Assembly: GCF_001611275.1 (NCBI RefSeq)
Contig: NZ_CP015080.1
Coordinates: 2,980,001-3,044,000 of the forward strand
Origin: Desulfuromonas sp. DDH964
GTDB taxonomy: Bacteria; Desulfobacterota; Desulfuromonadia; Desulfuromonadales; DDH964
Reading direction: 5' to 3'
DNA: 64,000 nt
The translations under genes and the position numbers were made by a program. The notes beneath the pieces were generated by a model that ran no database searches, was not told the origin of the DNA, and saw only the letters and a list, made by a program, of their open reading frames with translations. Below are positions 45,901 to 54,012 of this stretch, piece by piece. The first letter of the stretch is position 1, and each line of letters begins with the position of its first letter.

Positions 45901-47274
45901 CTACTTGAGTTCGTCGCGGAGCTGTTTCTTGAGGTCGTCGAAGAAGATCTCGAAGGCCGGCTGGTTGCGATGGGCGCTGCCGCCGATCTTGACCCCGACC
46001 TTGCCGCCGGCGAGGGGGAGCAGGGTGACCCAGATGCGCCGGTGGGAGAGGAAGAAGGCGGTCATCGAGCCGAGCACCAGCATCGCGCAGCCGAGCCAGA
46101 CTACCCACACCCCCGGGTCCTTGGCGACCTGCAGCCCGGTGTAGTAGCGCTGCTCCATGTCGAGCAGGCTGAAGATGTAGTCGCCGCCGCGCTGGGCGTC
46201 GAACTCGGGAAACGCCTTGAGGACGACGAAGGAGCGGGCCTCCCCCTCGGGCGGGACCACTTCGATGCGCGCCGCCGCACCAAAATCCTGGAACGCTTCG
46301 GTCGAGTCGACGACCCGCACGCTGCCGCCGCCGGGCAACATCAGACGCTGCCCCTGGCGCCCGGCGAGCTCCTGCACCTCGCCGCTGGCGCGAACCTTGA
46401 CCCGCAGCTTGATGGTCGGCTCGCCGGTCGGCCCGTAGCTCGACTGGTAGAAGGTGATCCCCTTGTAGGTGAGCGGGTCGTTGACGATGATCGGTCGCTG
46501 GTCGACCACGGTTTTGCCGCCGTCGATGACCGTCAGCACGCTCTTGAACTCCTTGGGCCGGCCGCCTCCGCCGCCACCGTAGAAGGAGACCGAAAAGTCG
46601 TCGCAGCGCACCTGGAAGCCGAGGTCGATCGGTTCGCTCGCCCCCCGCGCCCAGACCTTGTCGGTGGCGGTCCCTTCGACGATATTGACAAACGCCTTGT
46701 AGCCCCAGAGCGAGCCGATGATGGCGCCGACAAAGATGATGATGATCGAGAGGTGGGTGACGTAGACCCCGAAACGGGCCCAGGGCATTTTTTGCGCAAA
46801 GAGGTGAACCGCTCCCTCCTCGCCGGCGGTGACCACCGGTGTGGCGAAAGCCTTGCCGAGCAGGGCGGCGACGCGCTCGCGCAGCGCCTCGATCCCCTCT
46901 CCCTTGACCACCACCTCTTCGCTGTTGGGCAGGGTGCGGTAAAAGCTCTCGGCGGGGGCCAGGACCGGTTCATGGACCGTCTTCCAGACCTTGGGGAAGC
47001 GCTTGATCGAGCAGGCGATGAGGTTGAGGGCGAAAATCTCGAGCAGGCCGAGGAACCACCAGGAGTGGTACATGTCGGTGAAGTTGAGCGCGGTCAGCAC
47101 CCGGTAGGTCGTCTCGCTGTACTCCTGCAGATACTCCTGCGGCGATCTCCCCTGCTGCACCACGGTGCCGATGATCGAGGTGATGGCGAGCAGGATCAGG
47201 GTGGCGATAGTCAGCTTCAGGGAACAGAAAAAATCCCAGAAAGCGGTGAGGAATTTCTGGTCCCGGGAACTCAC
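45901..47274 (-). CDS. resB: Cytochrome c biogenesis protein ResB
   Basis: The 457-residue partner of CcsB in system II maturation has N-terminal membrane helices (LTIATLILLAITSIIGTVVQQ) and a second pair around WWFLGLLEIFALNLIACS. FGVYVTHLSIIIIFVGAIIG precedes a large periplasmic domain. A final helix (VWVVWLGCAMLVLGSMTAFF) follows, with SHRRIW after it. The start is GTG at 47274 after AGGAG. Its TAG stop is followed by repeat copy A. Confidence 0.94.
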   Translation of the reverse strand: MSSRDQKFLTAFWDFFCSLKLTIATLILLAITSIIGTVVQQGRSPQEYLQEYSETTYRVLTALNFTDMYHSWWFLGLLEIFALNLIACSIKRFPKVWKTVHEPVLAPAESFYRTLPNSEEVVVKGEGIEALRERVAALLGKAFATPVVTAGEEGAVHLFAQKMPWARFGVYVTHLSIIIIFVGAIIGSLWGYKAFVNIVEGTATDKVWARGASEPIDLGFQVRCDDFSVSFYGGGGGGRPKEFKSVLTVIDGGKTVVDQRPIIVNDPLTYKGITFYQSSYGPTGEPTIKLRVKVRASGEVQELAGRQGQRLMLPGGGSVRVVDSTEAFQDFGAAARIEVVPPEGEARSFVVLKAFPEFDAQRGGDYIFSLLDMEQRYYTGLQVAKDPGVWVVWLGCAMLVLGSMTAFFLSHRRIWVTLLPLAGGKVGVKIGGSAHRNQPAFEIFFDDLKKQLRDELK

Positions 47275-47319
47275 AATAGGTCTCCTGAGGTTGGCGGTGA
47301 TCGGTGACCGGCGAAGGGC

Positions 47320-47336
47320 TGCAGGGATCGTGCCGC
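47320..47336 (-). promoter_or_regulatory. Possible sigma-54 promoter of resB-ccsB
   Basis: On the minus strand CGGCACGATCCCTGCA has GG-N10-GC, a -24 that matches GGCACG fully and a -12 of CTGCA (one mismatch). It lies about 46 nt upstream of the resB start codon. Confidence 0.42.
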
Positions 47337-47369
47337 AGGCCTGTCAATCCCCTCCCGGGAGTACGACCT

Positions 47370-47894
47370 TCAGATCAGCTTGTCTTCGGCGAGGCGCCGC
47401 TGCAGTGCCTGGGCCTTGGCCTCGACGCCGGCCGCCATCGACTTTTTCAGGTCGGCCAGGCGACCGGCCAGGGCCGTATCGCTGGTGGCAAGGATCTGCG
47501 CGGCAAAGATGCCGGCGTTGCGCGCCCCGGCCTTGCCGATCGCCATGCTCGCCACCGGGATCCCGGCCGGCATCTGCACCGTCGCCAGCAGGGCGTCGAG
47601 CCCGTCGAGGGCCGAGGAATCGATCGGCACCGCCACCACCGGCAGGGTGGTCTCGGCCGCCATCACCCCGGCGAGGTGAGCCGCGGCGCCGGCGCCGGCG
47701 ATCAGCACCTTCAGCCCCCGCTCCCGGGCGCTGCGCACGTAGTGGCCGGTCCGCTCCGGGGTGCGGTGGGCGCTGGAGACGGTCATCTCGAAGCCGATGC
47801 CGAGCTCCTTGAGGGCCTTGGCGGCCTCGACCATCACCTCGTAATCGTTGTCGCTCCCCATCAGGATGCCAACCAGGGGTTTGTTTTCGCTCAT
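47370..47894 (-). CDS. purE: N5-carboxyaminoimidazole ribonucleotide mutase (class I PurE)
   Basis: The 174-residue enzyme of purine synthesis converts N5-CAIR to CAIR. The N-terminal VGILMGSDNDYEVM phosphate/CO2-binding motif, SAHRTPERTGHYV with the catalytic His, and the GAGAAAHLAGVMAAETTLPV block are typical of class I PurE. No purK is adjacent in the window. It lies 33 nt downstream of purD. Confidence 0.96.
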   Translation of the reverse strand: MSENKPLVGILMGSDNDYEVMVEAAKALKELGIGFEMTVSSAHRTPERTGHYVRSARERGLKVLIAGAGAAAHLAGVMAAETTLPVVAVPIDSSALDGLDALLATVQMPAGIPVASMAIGKAGARNAGIFAAQILATSDTALAGRLADLKKSMAAGVEAKAQALQRRLAEDKLI

Positions 47895-47927
47895 GACACG
47901 CGCTCCGAAAGGGTTTCGTTCCGTGAC

Positions 47928-49202
47928 TTAGGTTCTCTGCAGGGCCTTGCGGCCGATGTCGCGCCGGAAGTGGACGTCCTGCCAGCTGATCTTTTCGACA
48001 CCGGCATAGGCCCTGGCAATCGCCGCGGCGACATCGCTCCCCAGCCCGGTAACCCCCAGCACCCGGCCGCCGGCGTTGACCAGCACCTCATCGCGCCGGG
48101 CGGTGCCGGAGTGAAACACGACCAGATCGTCCAGGTTCTCGGCGGCGCCGATGCCGCGAATCGGGTAGCCCTGGACGAATTTTCCGGGATAACCGCCACT
48201 CGCCATCACGACGCAGACGGCGGCCTTGTCATGCCACTCGAGGGCAGCCTGGGTCAGTTCGCCGCGGGCGCAGGCGAGGAGCACCGGAACGACATCCGAC
48301 TTCATTCGCACCAGCAGCGGCTGGGCCTCGGGATCGCCGAAGCGGGCATTGTACTCGACCACCCGCGGCCGCCCCGCCTCGATCATCAAGCCGACGTAGA
48401 GGATGCCGCAATAGGGCGTCCCTTCGGCGGCCATGCCGTCGATGGTCGGCCGGACGATGGTGGTGACGATCTCTTCGGACAGCTCCGGGGTGACCACCGG
48501 CGCCGGGGAGTAGGCCCCCATGCCACCGGTGTTGGGGCCCTCGTCGTTGTCGAAGATCCGCTTGTGATCCTGGGCCGAAGCCAGCGGCAGGATATTTTTG
48601 CCGTCGGTAAAGGCAAAGAAGGAGGCCTCTTCGCCGGCCATGAACTCTTCGACCACGACGCTCGCCCCGGCGGCGCCGAAGACCTTGTCGAGCATGATCT
48701 CGTCAATGGCGGCGAGGGCCTGCTCGACGCTGGTGGCGACGATCACCCCCTTGCCGGCAGCAAGGCCGTCGGCCTTGACGACAATCGGCGCGCCCTGCTC
48801 GCGGATGTAGGCCGCCGCCGCTTCCCGCTCGGTGAAGGTCCGGTAGGCGGCGGTCGGGATGCCGTACTTGGCCATCAGGTCCTTGGAGAAGCTCTTGCTC
48901 CCCTCCAGCTGGGCCGCCGCCTTGCTGGGGCCGAAGATGGCAAGCCCGGCCGCCTGGAAGAGGTCGACGATACCCAGAGTCAGCGGCACCTCCGGCCCGA
49001 CCACGGTGAGGTCGATCGCCTGGTCGAGGGCGAAATCACAGAGGGCGGTGATCTTGTCGGCCGGGATGTCGACGCATTCGGCCATTTCCGTGATGCCCGG
49101 GTTGCCCGGTGCACAGTAGATCTTGTCGACCAGTGGCGACTGAGCAATCTTCCAGACCAGGGCGTGCTCGCGGCCACCGCCGCCGACCACCAGAATCTTC
49201 AT
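47928..49202 (-). CDS. purD: Phosphoribosylamine-glycine ligase
   Basis: This 424-residue ATP-grasp enzyme of purine synthesis joins glycine to phosphoribosylamine. It shows MKILVVGGGGREHALVWK at the N-terminus, GPEVPLTLGIVDLF, the ATP-grasp lysines in VVKADGLAAGKGVIVA, and NARFGDPEAQPLL (metal site). The ATG at 49202 follows AAGGAG; an upstream TTG would add two residues. The gap upstream (49203-49413) is filled by repeat copy B. Confidence 0.97.
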   Translation of the reverse strand: MKILVVGGGGREHALVWKIAQSPLVDKIYCAPGNPGITEMAECVDIPADKITALCDFALDQAIDLTVVGPEVPLTLGIVDLFQAAGLAIFGPSKAAAQLEGSKSFSKDLMAKYGIPTAAYRTFTEREAAAAYIREQGAPIVVKADGLAAGKGVIVATSVEQALAAIDEIMLDKVFGAAGASVVVEEFMAGEEASFFAFTDGKNILPLASAQDHKRIFDNDEGPNTGGMGAYSPAPVVTPELSEEIVTTIVRPTIDGMAAEGTPYCGILYVGLMIEAGRPRVVEYNARFGDPEAQPLLVRMKSDVVPVLLACARGELTQAALEWHDKAAVCVVMASGGYPGKFVQGYPIRGIGAAENLDDLVVFHSGTARRDEVLVNAGGRVLGVTGLGSDVAAAIARAYAGVEKISWQDVHFRRDIGRKALQRT

Positions 49203-49294
49203 CAGCAAACTCCTTGGTTTAAATCAAAAACCGACGCCAAACTGATTCCCTCCCCAATCCATTAGTGGATTTGCGGACCCCGCAGCCTGATGAA

Positions 49295-49413
49295 GAAGCG
49301 AGCAATTTGCGTCGAGCTCAAGGCGCCCAAGGGCGGCCCGAGGAGGCGTACACCGTACGTCGACGAGGTCCGCACGCTGGGCAACGCCGAGATCGGCGTG
49401 AAGTGCTCGCTTC
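49295..49413. repeat. 119-bp palindromic intergenic repeat, copy B (after purH)
   Basis: Perfect terminal arms GAAGCGAGCA / TGCTCGCTTC enclose a GC-rich imperfect palindrome with GGAGGCGTACACCGTACG near the centre. On the minus strand it begins directly after the purH TAG stop codon. Confidence 0.8.
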
Positions 49414-50979
49414 CTAGTGCCTAAAATGCCGCATCCCGGTAAAGACCATCGCCATGCCGTGTTCGTCGGCGGCGGCAATCACCTCTTCGTCGCGGATCGA
49501 GCCGCCCGGCTGGATCACCGCGACGATGCCGGCGGCGGCGGCGTTGTCGATGCCGTCGCGGAAGGGGAAGAAGGCATCGGAGGCCATCACCGAGCCCTGG
49601 ACGGCGAGACCGGCGTGCTCGGCCTTGATCGCGGCGATACGCGCCGAGTTGACGCGGCTCATCTGGCCGGCGCCAACGCCGATGGTCATGCCGTCCCTGC
49701 CGTAGACGATGGCGTTGCTCTTGACGAACTTGGCGACCTGCCAGGTGAAGAGAAGGTCCTCCATCTCCTTCGCCGTCGGCTGGCGCTTGGTCACCACCCG
49801 GGTTTCGCTCAGCAGGGCGAGGTCGGCGTCCTGCACCAGCAGCCCGCCATTGACCCGTTTCAGGTCGAGGCGCGGCGCCGGCTTGGCCGGCCAGAAGCCA
49901 CATTCGAGCAGGCGCACGTTCTTCTTGGCGGCGACCACGGCGATCGCCTCGGCGGTCACCTTGGGGGCGATGATCACCTCGACGAACTGCTGATCGCAGA
50001 TCGCCTTGGCGGTGGCACCATCGAGTTCGCGGTTGACGGCGATGATGCCGCCGAAGGCCGACTCGGTATCGGTGGAGAAGGCGCGCTGGTAGGCCTCGAG
50101 CAGATCCTTGCCGAATGCGACGCCGCAGGGGTTGGCGTGCTTGACGATGACGCAGGCCGGCAGCTCACTGAACTGCTTGACGCACTCAAGGGCGGCGTCG
50201 GTATCGGCGATGTTGTTGTAGGAGAGCTCTTTCCCCTGCAGCTGGCGGGCGGTGGCGATCGACGCTTCCTTGGCCCTCTTCTCGACATAAAAGGCCGCCC
50301 CCTGGTGGGGGTTCTCGCCATAGCGCATTCCCTGGGCCTTGTGCACCTGCAGGGTGTAGGTCGGCGGGAAGGTGGCATCCTCTTCCCCGAGCTGGCGGCC
50401 GAGCCAGTTGGAGATGGCGCCGTCGTAGGCGGCGGTGTGCTGGTAGACCTTGACGGCGAGACGGAAGTTGGTCGTGCGGGAGACCGCGCCGCCGGCGTTT
50501 TTCATCTCCTCCAGTACCGGTGCATAGTCGGCATGGTCGACCAGCACGGTGACGTCGCGGTTGTTCTTCGCCGCACTGCGCAGCATGGTCGGCCCGCCGA
50601 TGTCGATATTCTCGATGGCGTCCTCCAGGGAACAATCCGCCTTGGCCACCGTCGCTTCGAAGGGATAGAGATTGACAACGACCATGTCGATCGGCTCGAT
50701 GCCGTGCTCGGCCATCTTGGCGACATGGGCCGGGTTGTCGCGCATACCGAGCAGGCCGCCGTGAACCTTGGGGTGGAGGGTCTTGACCCGGCCGTCGAGC
50801 ATTTCGGGGAAGCCGGTAAATTCGGAGACATCCTTGACGGTGAGCCCCTCCTCGCGCAGCAGCTTGGCGGTGCCGCCGGTAGAGAGAAGCTCGACGCCGA
50901 AACCGGCCAGTTCCCGCGCCAGGGCGGCGACGCCGGTCTTGTCCGAAACACTGATCAGAGCACGCTTGATGACGGCCAT
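49414..50979 (-). CDS. purH: Bifunctional AICAR formyltransferase / IMP cyclohydrolase
   Basis: This 521-residue enzyme does the last two steps to IMP. The N-terminal cyclohydrolase part (residues 1-about 195) has [20 protein letters not shown] and [11 protein letters not shown]. The formyltransferase part has [13 protein letters not shown] sequence ([15 protein letters not shown]), the [13 protein letters not shown] catalytic motif with Lys-His, and the C-terminal [15 protein letters not shown] ending [14 protein letters not shown]. It lies upstream of purD and purE on the same strand. Confidence 0.97.
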   Translation of the reverse strand: MAVIKRALISVSDKTGVAALARELAGFGVELLSTGGTAKLLREEGLTVKDVSEFTGFPEMLDGRVKTLHPKVHGGLLGMRDNPAHVAKMAEHGIEPIDMVVVNLYPFEATVAKADCSLEDAIENIDIGGPTMLRSAAKNNRDVTVLVDHADYAPVLEEMKNAGGAVSRTTNFRLAVKVYQHTAAYDGAISNWLGRQLGEEDATFPPTYTLQVHKAQGMRYGENPHQGAAFYVEKRAKEASIATARQLQGKELSYNNIADTDAALECVKQFSELPACVIVKHANPCGVAFGKDLLEAYQRAFSTDTESAFGGIIAVNRELDGATAKAICDQQFVEVIIAPKVTAEAIAVVAAKKNVRLLECGFWPAKPAPRLDLKRVNGGLLVQDADLALLSETRVVTKRQPTAKEMEDLLFTWQVAKFVKSNAIVYGRDGMTIGVGAGQMSRVNSARIAAIKAEHAGLAVQGSVMASDAFFPFRDGIDNAAAAGIVAVIQPGGSIRDEEVIAAADEHGMAMVFTGMRHFRH

Positions 50980-51030
50980 GGGGAGAATCCTTTCGCGGGC
51001 GAATGGCGTTTACAGTGACGCCAGAAACAG

Positions 51031-51056
51031 AAAAAAACCGTCGCAGGGCGGTTTTT
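51031..51056. terminator. Bidirectional-looking intrinsic terminator
   Basis: AAAAAAACCG and CGGTTTTT pair around an 8-nt loop, giving a stem with A and T flanks on both strands. On the minus strand it begins at the DUF4445 stop codon and ends with seven T residues, so it separates that gene from purH. Confidence 0.82.
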
Positions 51057-52285
51057 CAAAAATCGAGAGCTTTCAGAAACCCCTGTTGAAACGCCGGCGT
51101 CCCGGAGAGGGGGTTCGGGGTCAGATTTGCGGCCAGCGCCTCGACCCGGTCCACGCCATCGGTTGCCAGCAGCATCCGGCCCACTCCGGCCAAGGCTCCG
51201 GCGGGGACAAAGCGTACCTTATCTACCACGTCCGGCGGCAACAAGGCAACCTTTTTCAGGTCTTCCGGGGCAAGCGAGAGGCCGAAAGCGCCGGTCACGA
51301 CCACCTCCCGGACCTGGTCGCCGGCTGCCCCCGCCCGTTGCAGCAGCGCCGCAACCCCCGCATGCAGGGCCCCCTTGGCGAGCTGGAAACTGCGGATATC
51401 CTGCTGGGTCAAAAACAGCTCGCAGCGGGCGTCGCGGTAAAGGTGCAGGCGACGCCCCTCCGGCCCTTCGACCAGGTAGCGGGCGAGGTTGCTGCCAACC
51501 GTCAGCGGATCGACCAGGGTGCCGGCTTGGTCGATGAGCCCGGCGCCGCGGGCGGCGGCAATCGCCGAAACCAGCCCGCTGCCGCAGAGACCGCGGGGCG
51601 GAGCGCCACCGGCGACGGTCAGTTCCAGCCTCTCCCCCTGCACCCGGACCGCGGTCACCGCACCGGGACCATAGTCGATCCCGCAGCTGATTTCGCCCCC
51701 CTCGAAGGCCGGACCGGCCGCCACCGAGGTGACCCAGCAGTTGTTACCATCGAACCAGGCGATTTCCCCGTTGGTGCCGATGTCGAGCAAGAGGCGGCCG
51801 GGCGCCGCGTCCTGGCCGTAAAGAAAGGCAACCAGGTCGCCGCCGACATAGCCGGAGACGAGGGGGAAGAGGTAGAGCGGCACCGGCAGCGCCAGGCCCA
51901 GGGCGGCGGCGTCAAGCTGCACCCCGCTGCGCTGGGGGGGACGGTAGGGAGGAAACAGGACTGCATCGACCGGCAGGCGCTGGAGCAGGAGACTGACGGC
52001 CGGATTGGCGGCGGCCGCCGCCGCGGCGATCGCGCCGGGCGAACAGCCGGCCTGGCGGCAGAGGAGGGTGGTCAGCCCGTTGATGGCGGCGACCAGGGTC
52101 TGCTGCAGGGGGAGCGCGGCTCCGCCCCGGGCGGCGGCGAGGCGGCGGATCACATCCCGCCCCTGCGCGACCTGGGGGTTGGGCGCCCGCGTTTCGGCAC
52201 AGATCCGCCCCGCGCCATCGAGCAGACGGGCACCGAGGGTCGTGGTACCAAGGTCAAAGGCGATGCGGAGATCGGATATGTTCAT
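51056..52285 (-). CDS. DUF4445 ASKHA-ATPase domain protein (RACE-like, lacking the ferredoxin domain)
   Basis: This 409-residue protein of the ASKHA superfamily has phosphate-binding loops IAFDLGTTTLGARLL (N-terminus) and LLLDIGTNGEIAWFDG (about 180), with GAFGLSLAPEDLKKVALLP near the C-terminus. It matches the C-terminal part of reductive activators of corrinoid enzymes (RACE), but no N-terminal 2Fe-2S ferredoxin domain is present. It could therefore be a partner that needs a separate electron donor. It lies 25 nt after alr and near the divergent CooT-like gene. Confidence 0.82.
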   Translation of the reverse strand: MNISDLRIAFDLGTTTLGARLLDGAGRICAETRAPNPQVAQGRDVIRRLAAARGGAALPLQQTLVAAINGLTTLLCRQAGCSPGAIAAAAAAANPAVSLLLQRLPVDAVLFPPYRPPQRSGVQLDAAALGLALPVPLYLFPLVSGYVGGDLVAFLYGQDAAPGRLLLDIGTNGEIAWFDGNNCWVTSVAAGPAFEGGEISCGIDYGPGAVTAVRVQGERLELTVAGGAPPRGLCGSGLVSAIAAARGAGLIDQAGTLVDPLTVGSNLARYLVEGPEGRRLHLYRDARCELFLTQQDIRSFQLAKGALHAGVAALLQRAGAAGDQVREVVVTGAFGLSLAPEDLKKVALLPPDVVDKVRFVPAGALAGVGRMLLATDGVDRVEALAANLTPNPLSGTPAFQQGFLKALDF

Positions 52286-52310
52286 AGCCGTGGATTCCGG
52301 GGCGCGGAGA

Positions 52311-53447
52311 TCAGGCCGGGCCCGGTTCCGGGTTGAGATAGACGCGCGGCACCCGCTGACTGATCAGGCAGAAGACTTCGTAGCTGATGGTGCCGATGCG
52401 CCCGGCCCATTCCTCGGCGGTGACCTCTTCGGAGCCGTCCCGACCGAGGAGCGTCACCCGGTCGCCGACCGCTACGGCGGGAACATCGGTGACATCGACC
52501 ATCGTCCAGTCCATGCAGACGGTACCGGCCACCGGCGCCCGGTGCCCCCGGACCAGGACCTCGCCGCAGCCGGACAAGCGCCGGGCATAGCCGTCGGCGT
52601 AGCCGACCGGCAGGGCGGCGATCAGGGTCGGCCGACTCGCCACAAAGCGGTGGCCATAGGAGACCCCCGCGCCCGGGGGGACCGCCGTGAGCTGCGCAAT
52701 GGTGGTGTAAAGGCGCATTACCGGGCGCAGGTCGATCTCTCCCGCCAGGTAGTCGGCCGGCAGGCCGCCATAAAGGGCAATCCCCGGGCGCACCAGGTTG
52801 CAGTCGGGCAAAGCCGGGCCATAGAGTCCGGCGCTGTTGCTGAGATGGACGAGAGCGGGAGCGAAACCGGCGGCGCGAACCGTCCCCAGCATCGCGCGGA
52901 ACCGTTCCGCCTGGGTCTGGGTAATAGGGTGATCGGCCTGGTCGGCGAGGGCGAAATGGGAGATCAGCCCCGCCATCTCCAACCCGGGGAGGTCGGCGAG
53001 CCGGGGGAGGACTGCGGGGAGGTCGGCGGGGACGAAACCGAGGCGCCCCATCCCCGAATCGACCTTGAGGTGATAGCGGCAGCTACGCCCGGCGGCCATG
53101 GCGGCCGCGCTCAGGCGCCGGGCCGCGGGCAGATCGAAAATCACCGGGGTGAGATTCTGGTCCAACAGCAGCGCTTCTTCACCCGGCGCGGCGCCCCCCA
53201 GCACCAGGATCGGCCGCTGAATCCCCCCCTGGCGCAGGGCGGTCCCCTCCGCCACCATCGCGACGCCAAAATAGTCGGCGCCGCAGGCCTGCAAGGTCCG
53301 GGCGACCGGCAGGGCGCCATGGCCGTAGGCGTCGGCCTTGACCACCGCCAGCAGCTGGCGGCCGGCCCCGGCCTGGCGACGAAGCAGGCGGAAGTTATGG
53401 CGCAGGGCGTCAAGATCGATTTCGGCGAAGGTAGGTCGTAGGGGCAT
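52311..53447 (-). CDS. alr: Alanine racemase
   Basis: This 378-residue PLP enzyme makes D-alanine for peptidoglycan. The PLP lysine is in LLAVVKADAYGHGA (near residue 35), and the N-terminal EIDLDALRHNFRLL start is typical. The catalytic tyrosine is in GAGVSYGHRFVA, and GTVCMDWTMVDVTDV follows. It leads a two-gene unit with the DUF4445 gene. Confidence 0.96.
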   Translation of the reverse strand: MPLRPTFAEIDLDALRHNFRLLRRQAGAGRQLLAVVKADAYGHGALPVARTLQACGADYFGVAMVAEGTALRQGGIQRPILVLGGAAPGEEALLLDQNLTPVIFDLPAARRLSAAAMAAGRSCRYHLKVDSGMGRLGFVPADLPAVLPRLADLPGLEMAGLISHFALADQADHPITQTQAERFRAMLGTVRAAGFAPALVHLSNSAGLYGPALPDCNLVRPGIALYGGLPADYLAGEIDLRPVMRLYTTIAQLTAVPPGAGVSYGHRFVASRPTLIAALPVGYADGYARRLSGCGEVLVRGHRAPVAGTVCMDWTMVDVTDVPAVAVGDRVTLLGRDGSEEVTAEEWAGRIGTISYEVFCLISQRVPRVYLNPEPGPA

Positions 53448-53538
53448 CGGGCGCGGCCTTTACAGAGGGGAAAGAGGATTTTTAACATGGGGTCAGGACG
53501 GCTGTAAAGAGAAACCGGGCGCGGACGGGCGCTTGGGG

Positions 53539-53567
53539 TTGACAGCCTTTGGCGAATCCGCTAGTCT
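53539..53567 (+). promoter_or_regulatory. Sigma-70 promoter of the CooT-like gene
   Basis: TTGACA (53539-53544) and TAGTCT (53562-53567) have a 17-bp spacer; transcription would begin about 21 nt before the GAGGAG-preceded ATG at 53595. Confidence 0.7.
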
Positions 53568-53594
53568 TGGCAAACTTTATTTGAGGAGTGTGCC

Positions 53595-53780
53595 ATGTGC
53601 CTGGATCACGGTAGTTTTTTGCTTGTTCAGGGTGACAAAGAGACCCCCCTGGAGCATGTCGCCACCCTGCTCCCCGGCACCGGCAATCTGCGCCTGGTCG
53701 ATGTTTACGGCAAGATGCGGGAAATCGCGGGGACCATCGAGGAGATCGATCTGCTCAACCGGCGCATCGTTCTTGCCTGA
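53595..53780 (+). CDS. CooT-like small nickel-binding protein
   Basis: This 61-residue protein of the CooT family begins MCLDHGSFLLVQGDKE, with the family's Cys at position 2, which binds nickel in characterised CooT dimers. The C-terminal VYGKMREIAGTIEEIDLLNRRIVL fits the small SH3-like barrel. CooT was first linked to nickel insertion into CO dehydrogenase, but no CODH gene is in this window. A strong promoter and GAGGAG precede it. It is divergent from alr-DUF4445. Confidence 0.82.
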   Translation: MCLDHGSFLLVQGDKETPLEHVATLLPGTGNLRLVDVYGKMREIAGTIEEIDLLNRRIVLA

Positions 53781-53810
53781 AATAGGCCGCAGGACCACAT
53801 AGCCAGACCG

Positions 53811-53902
53811 CTAGGGGAGTAGTTGCTACTGAGAGTTCCGCCGACCATCGCGGAACGACCCTTTGAACCTGATCCGGGTCATTCCGGCGTAGGGAAGCGG
53901 CG
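53811..53902 (+). promoter_or_regulatory. TPP (THI-element) riboswitch
   Basis: The aptamer core is conserved: GGGGAGTAGTTGCTACTGAG is followed by AGTTCCGC, and later ACCCTTTGAACCTGATCCGG and GGCGTAGGGAAGC. It precedes thiED and thiC and should turn them off when thiamine pyrophosphate is plentiful. The following terminator is the likely expression platform. Confidence 0.95.
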
Positions 53903-53924
53903 CGTTGCCAGGATTCAAATCCGA

Positions 53925-53957
53925 CGCCGCACGCCGTAACAGAGGCTGCGGCGTTTT
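53925..53957 (+). terminator. Riboswitch-controlled intrinsic terminator
   Basis: CGCCGCA (53925-53931) and TGCGGCG (53947-53953) form a stem followed by TTTTCTATT, 23 nt after the aptamer and 56 nt before thiED. This is the expected off-state structure of a transcriptional TPP switch. Confidence 0.85.
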
Positions 53958-54012
53958 CTATTGGGAGCAGCGCCGGCAAATACACATAGAATTCCGACAC
54001 GAAAGGCCCGCG

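Noticed and set aside
53911..53925. A GGATTCAAATCC sequence resembling a tRNA T-arm
   Set aside because: It lies between the TPP aptamer and its terminator, with no acceptor, D or anticodon arms around it; it is probably part of the riboswitch switching region.
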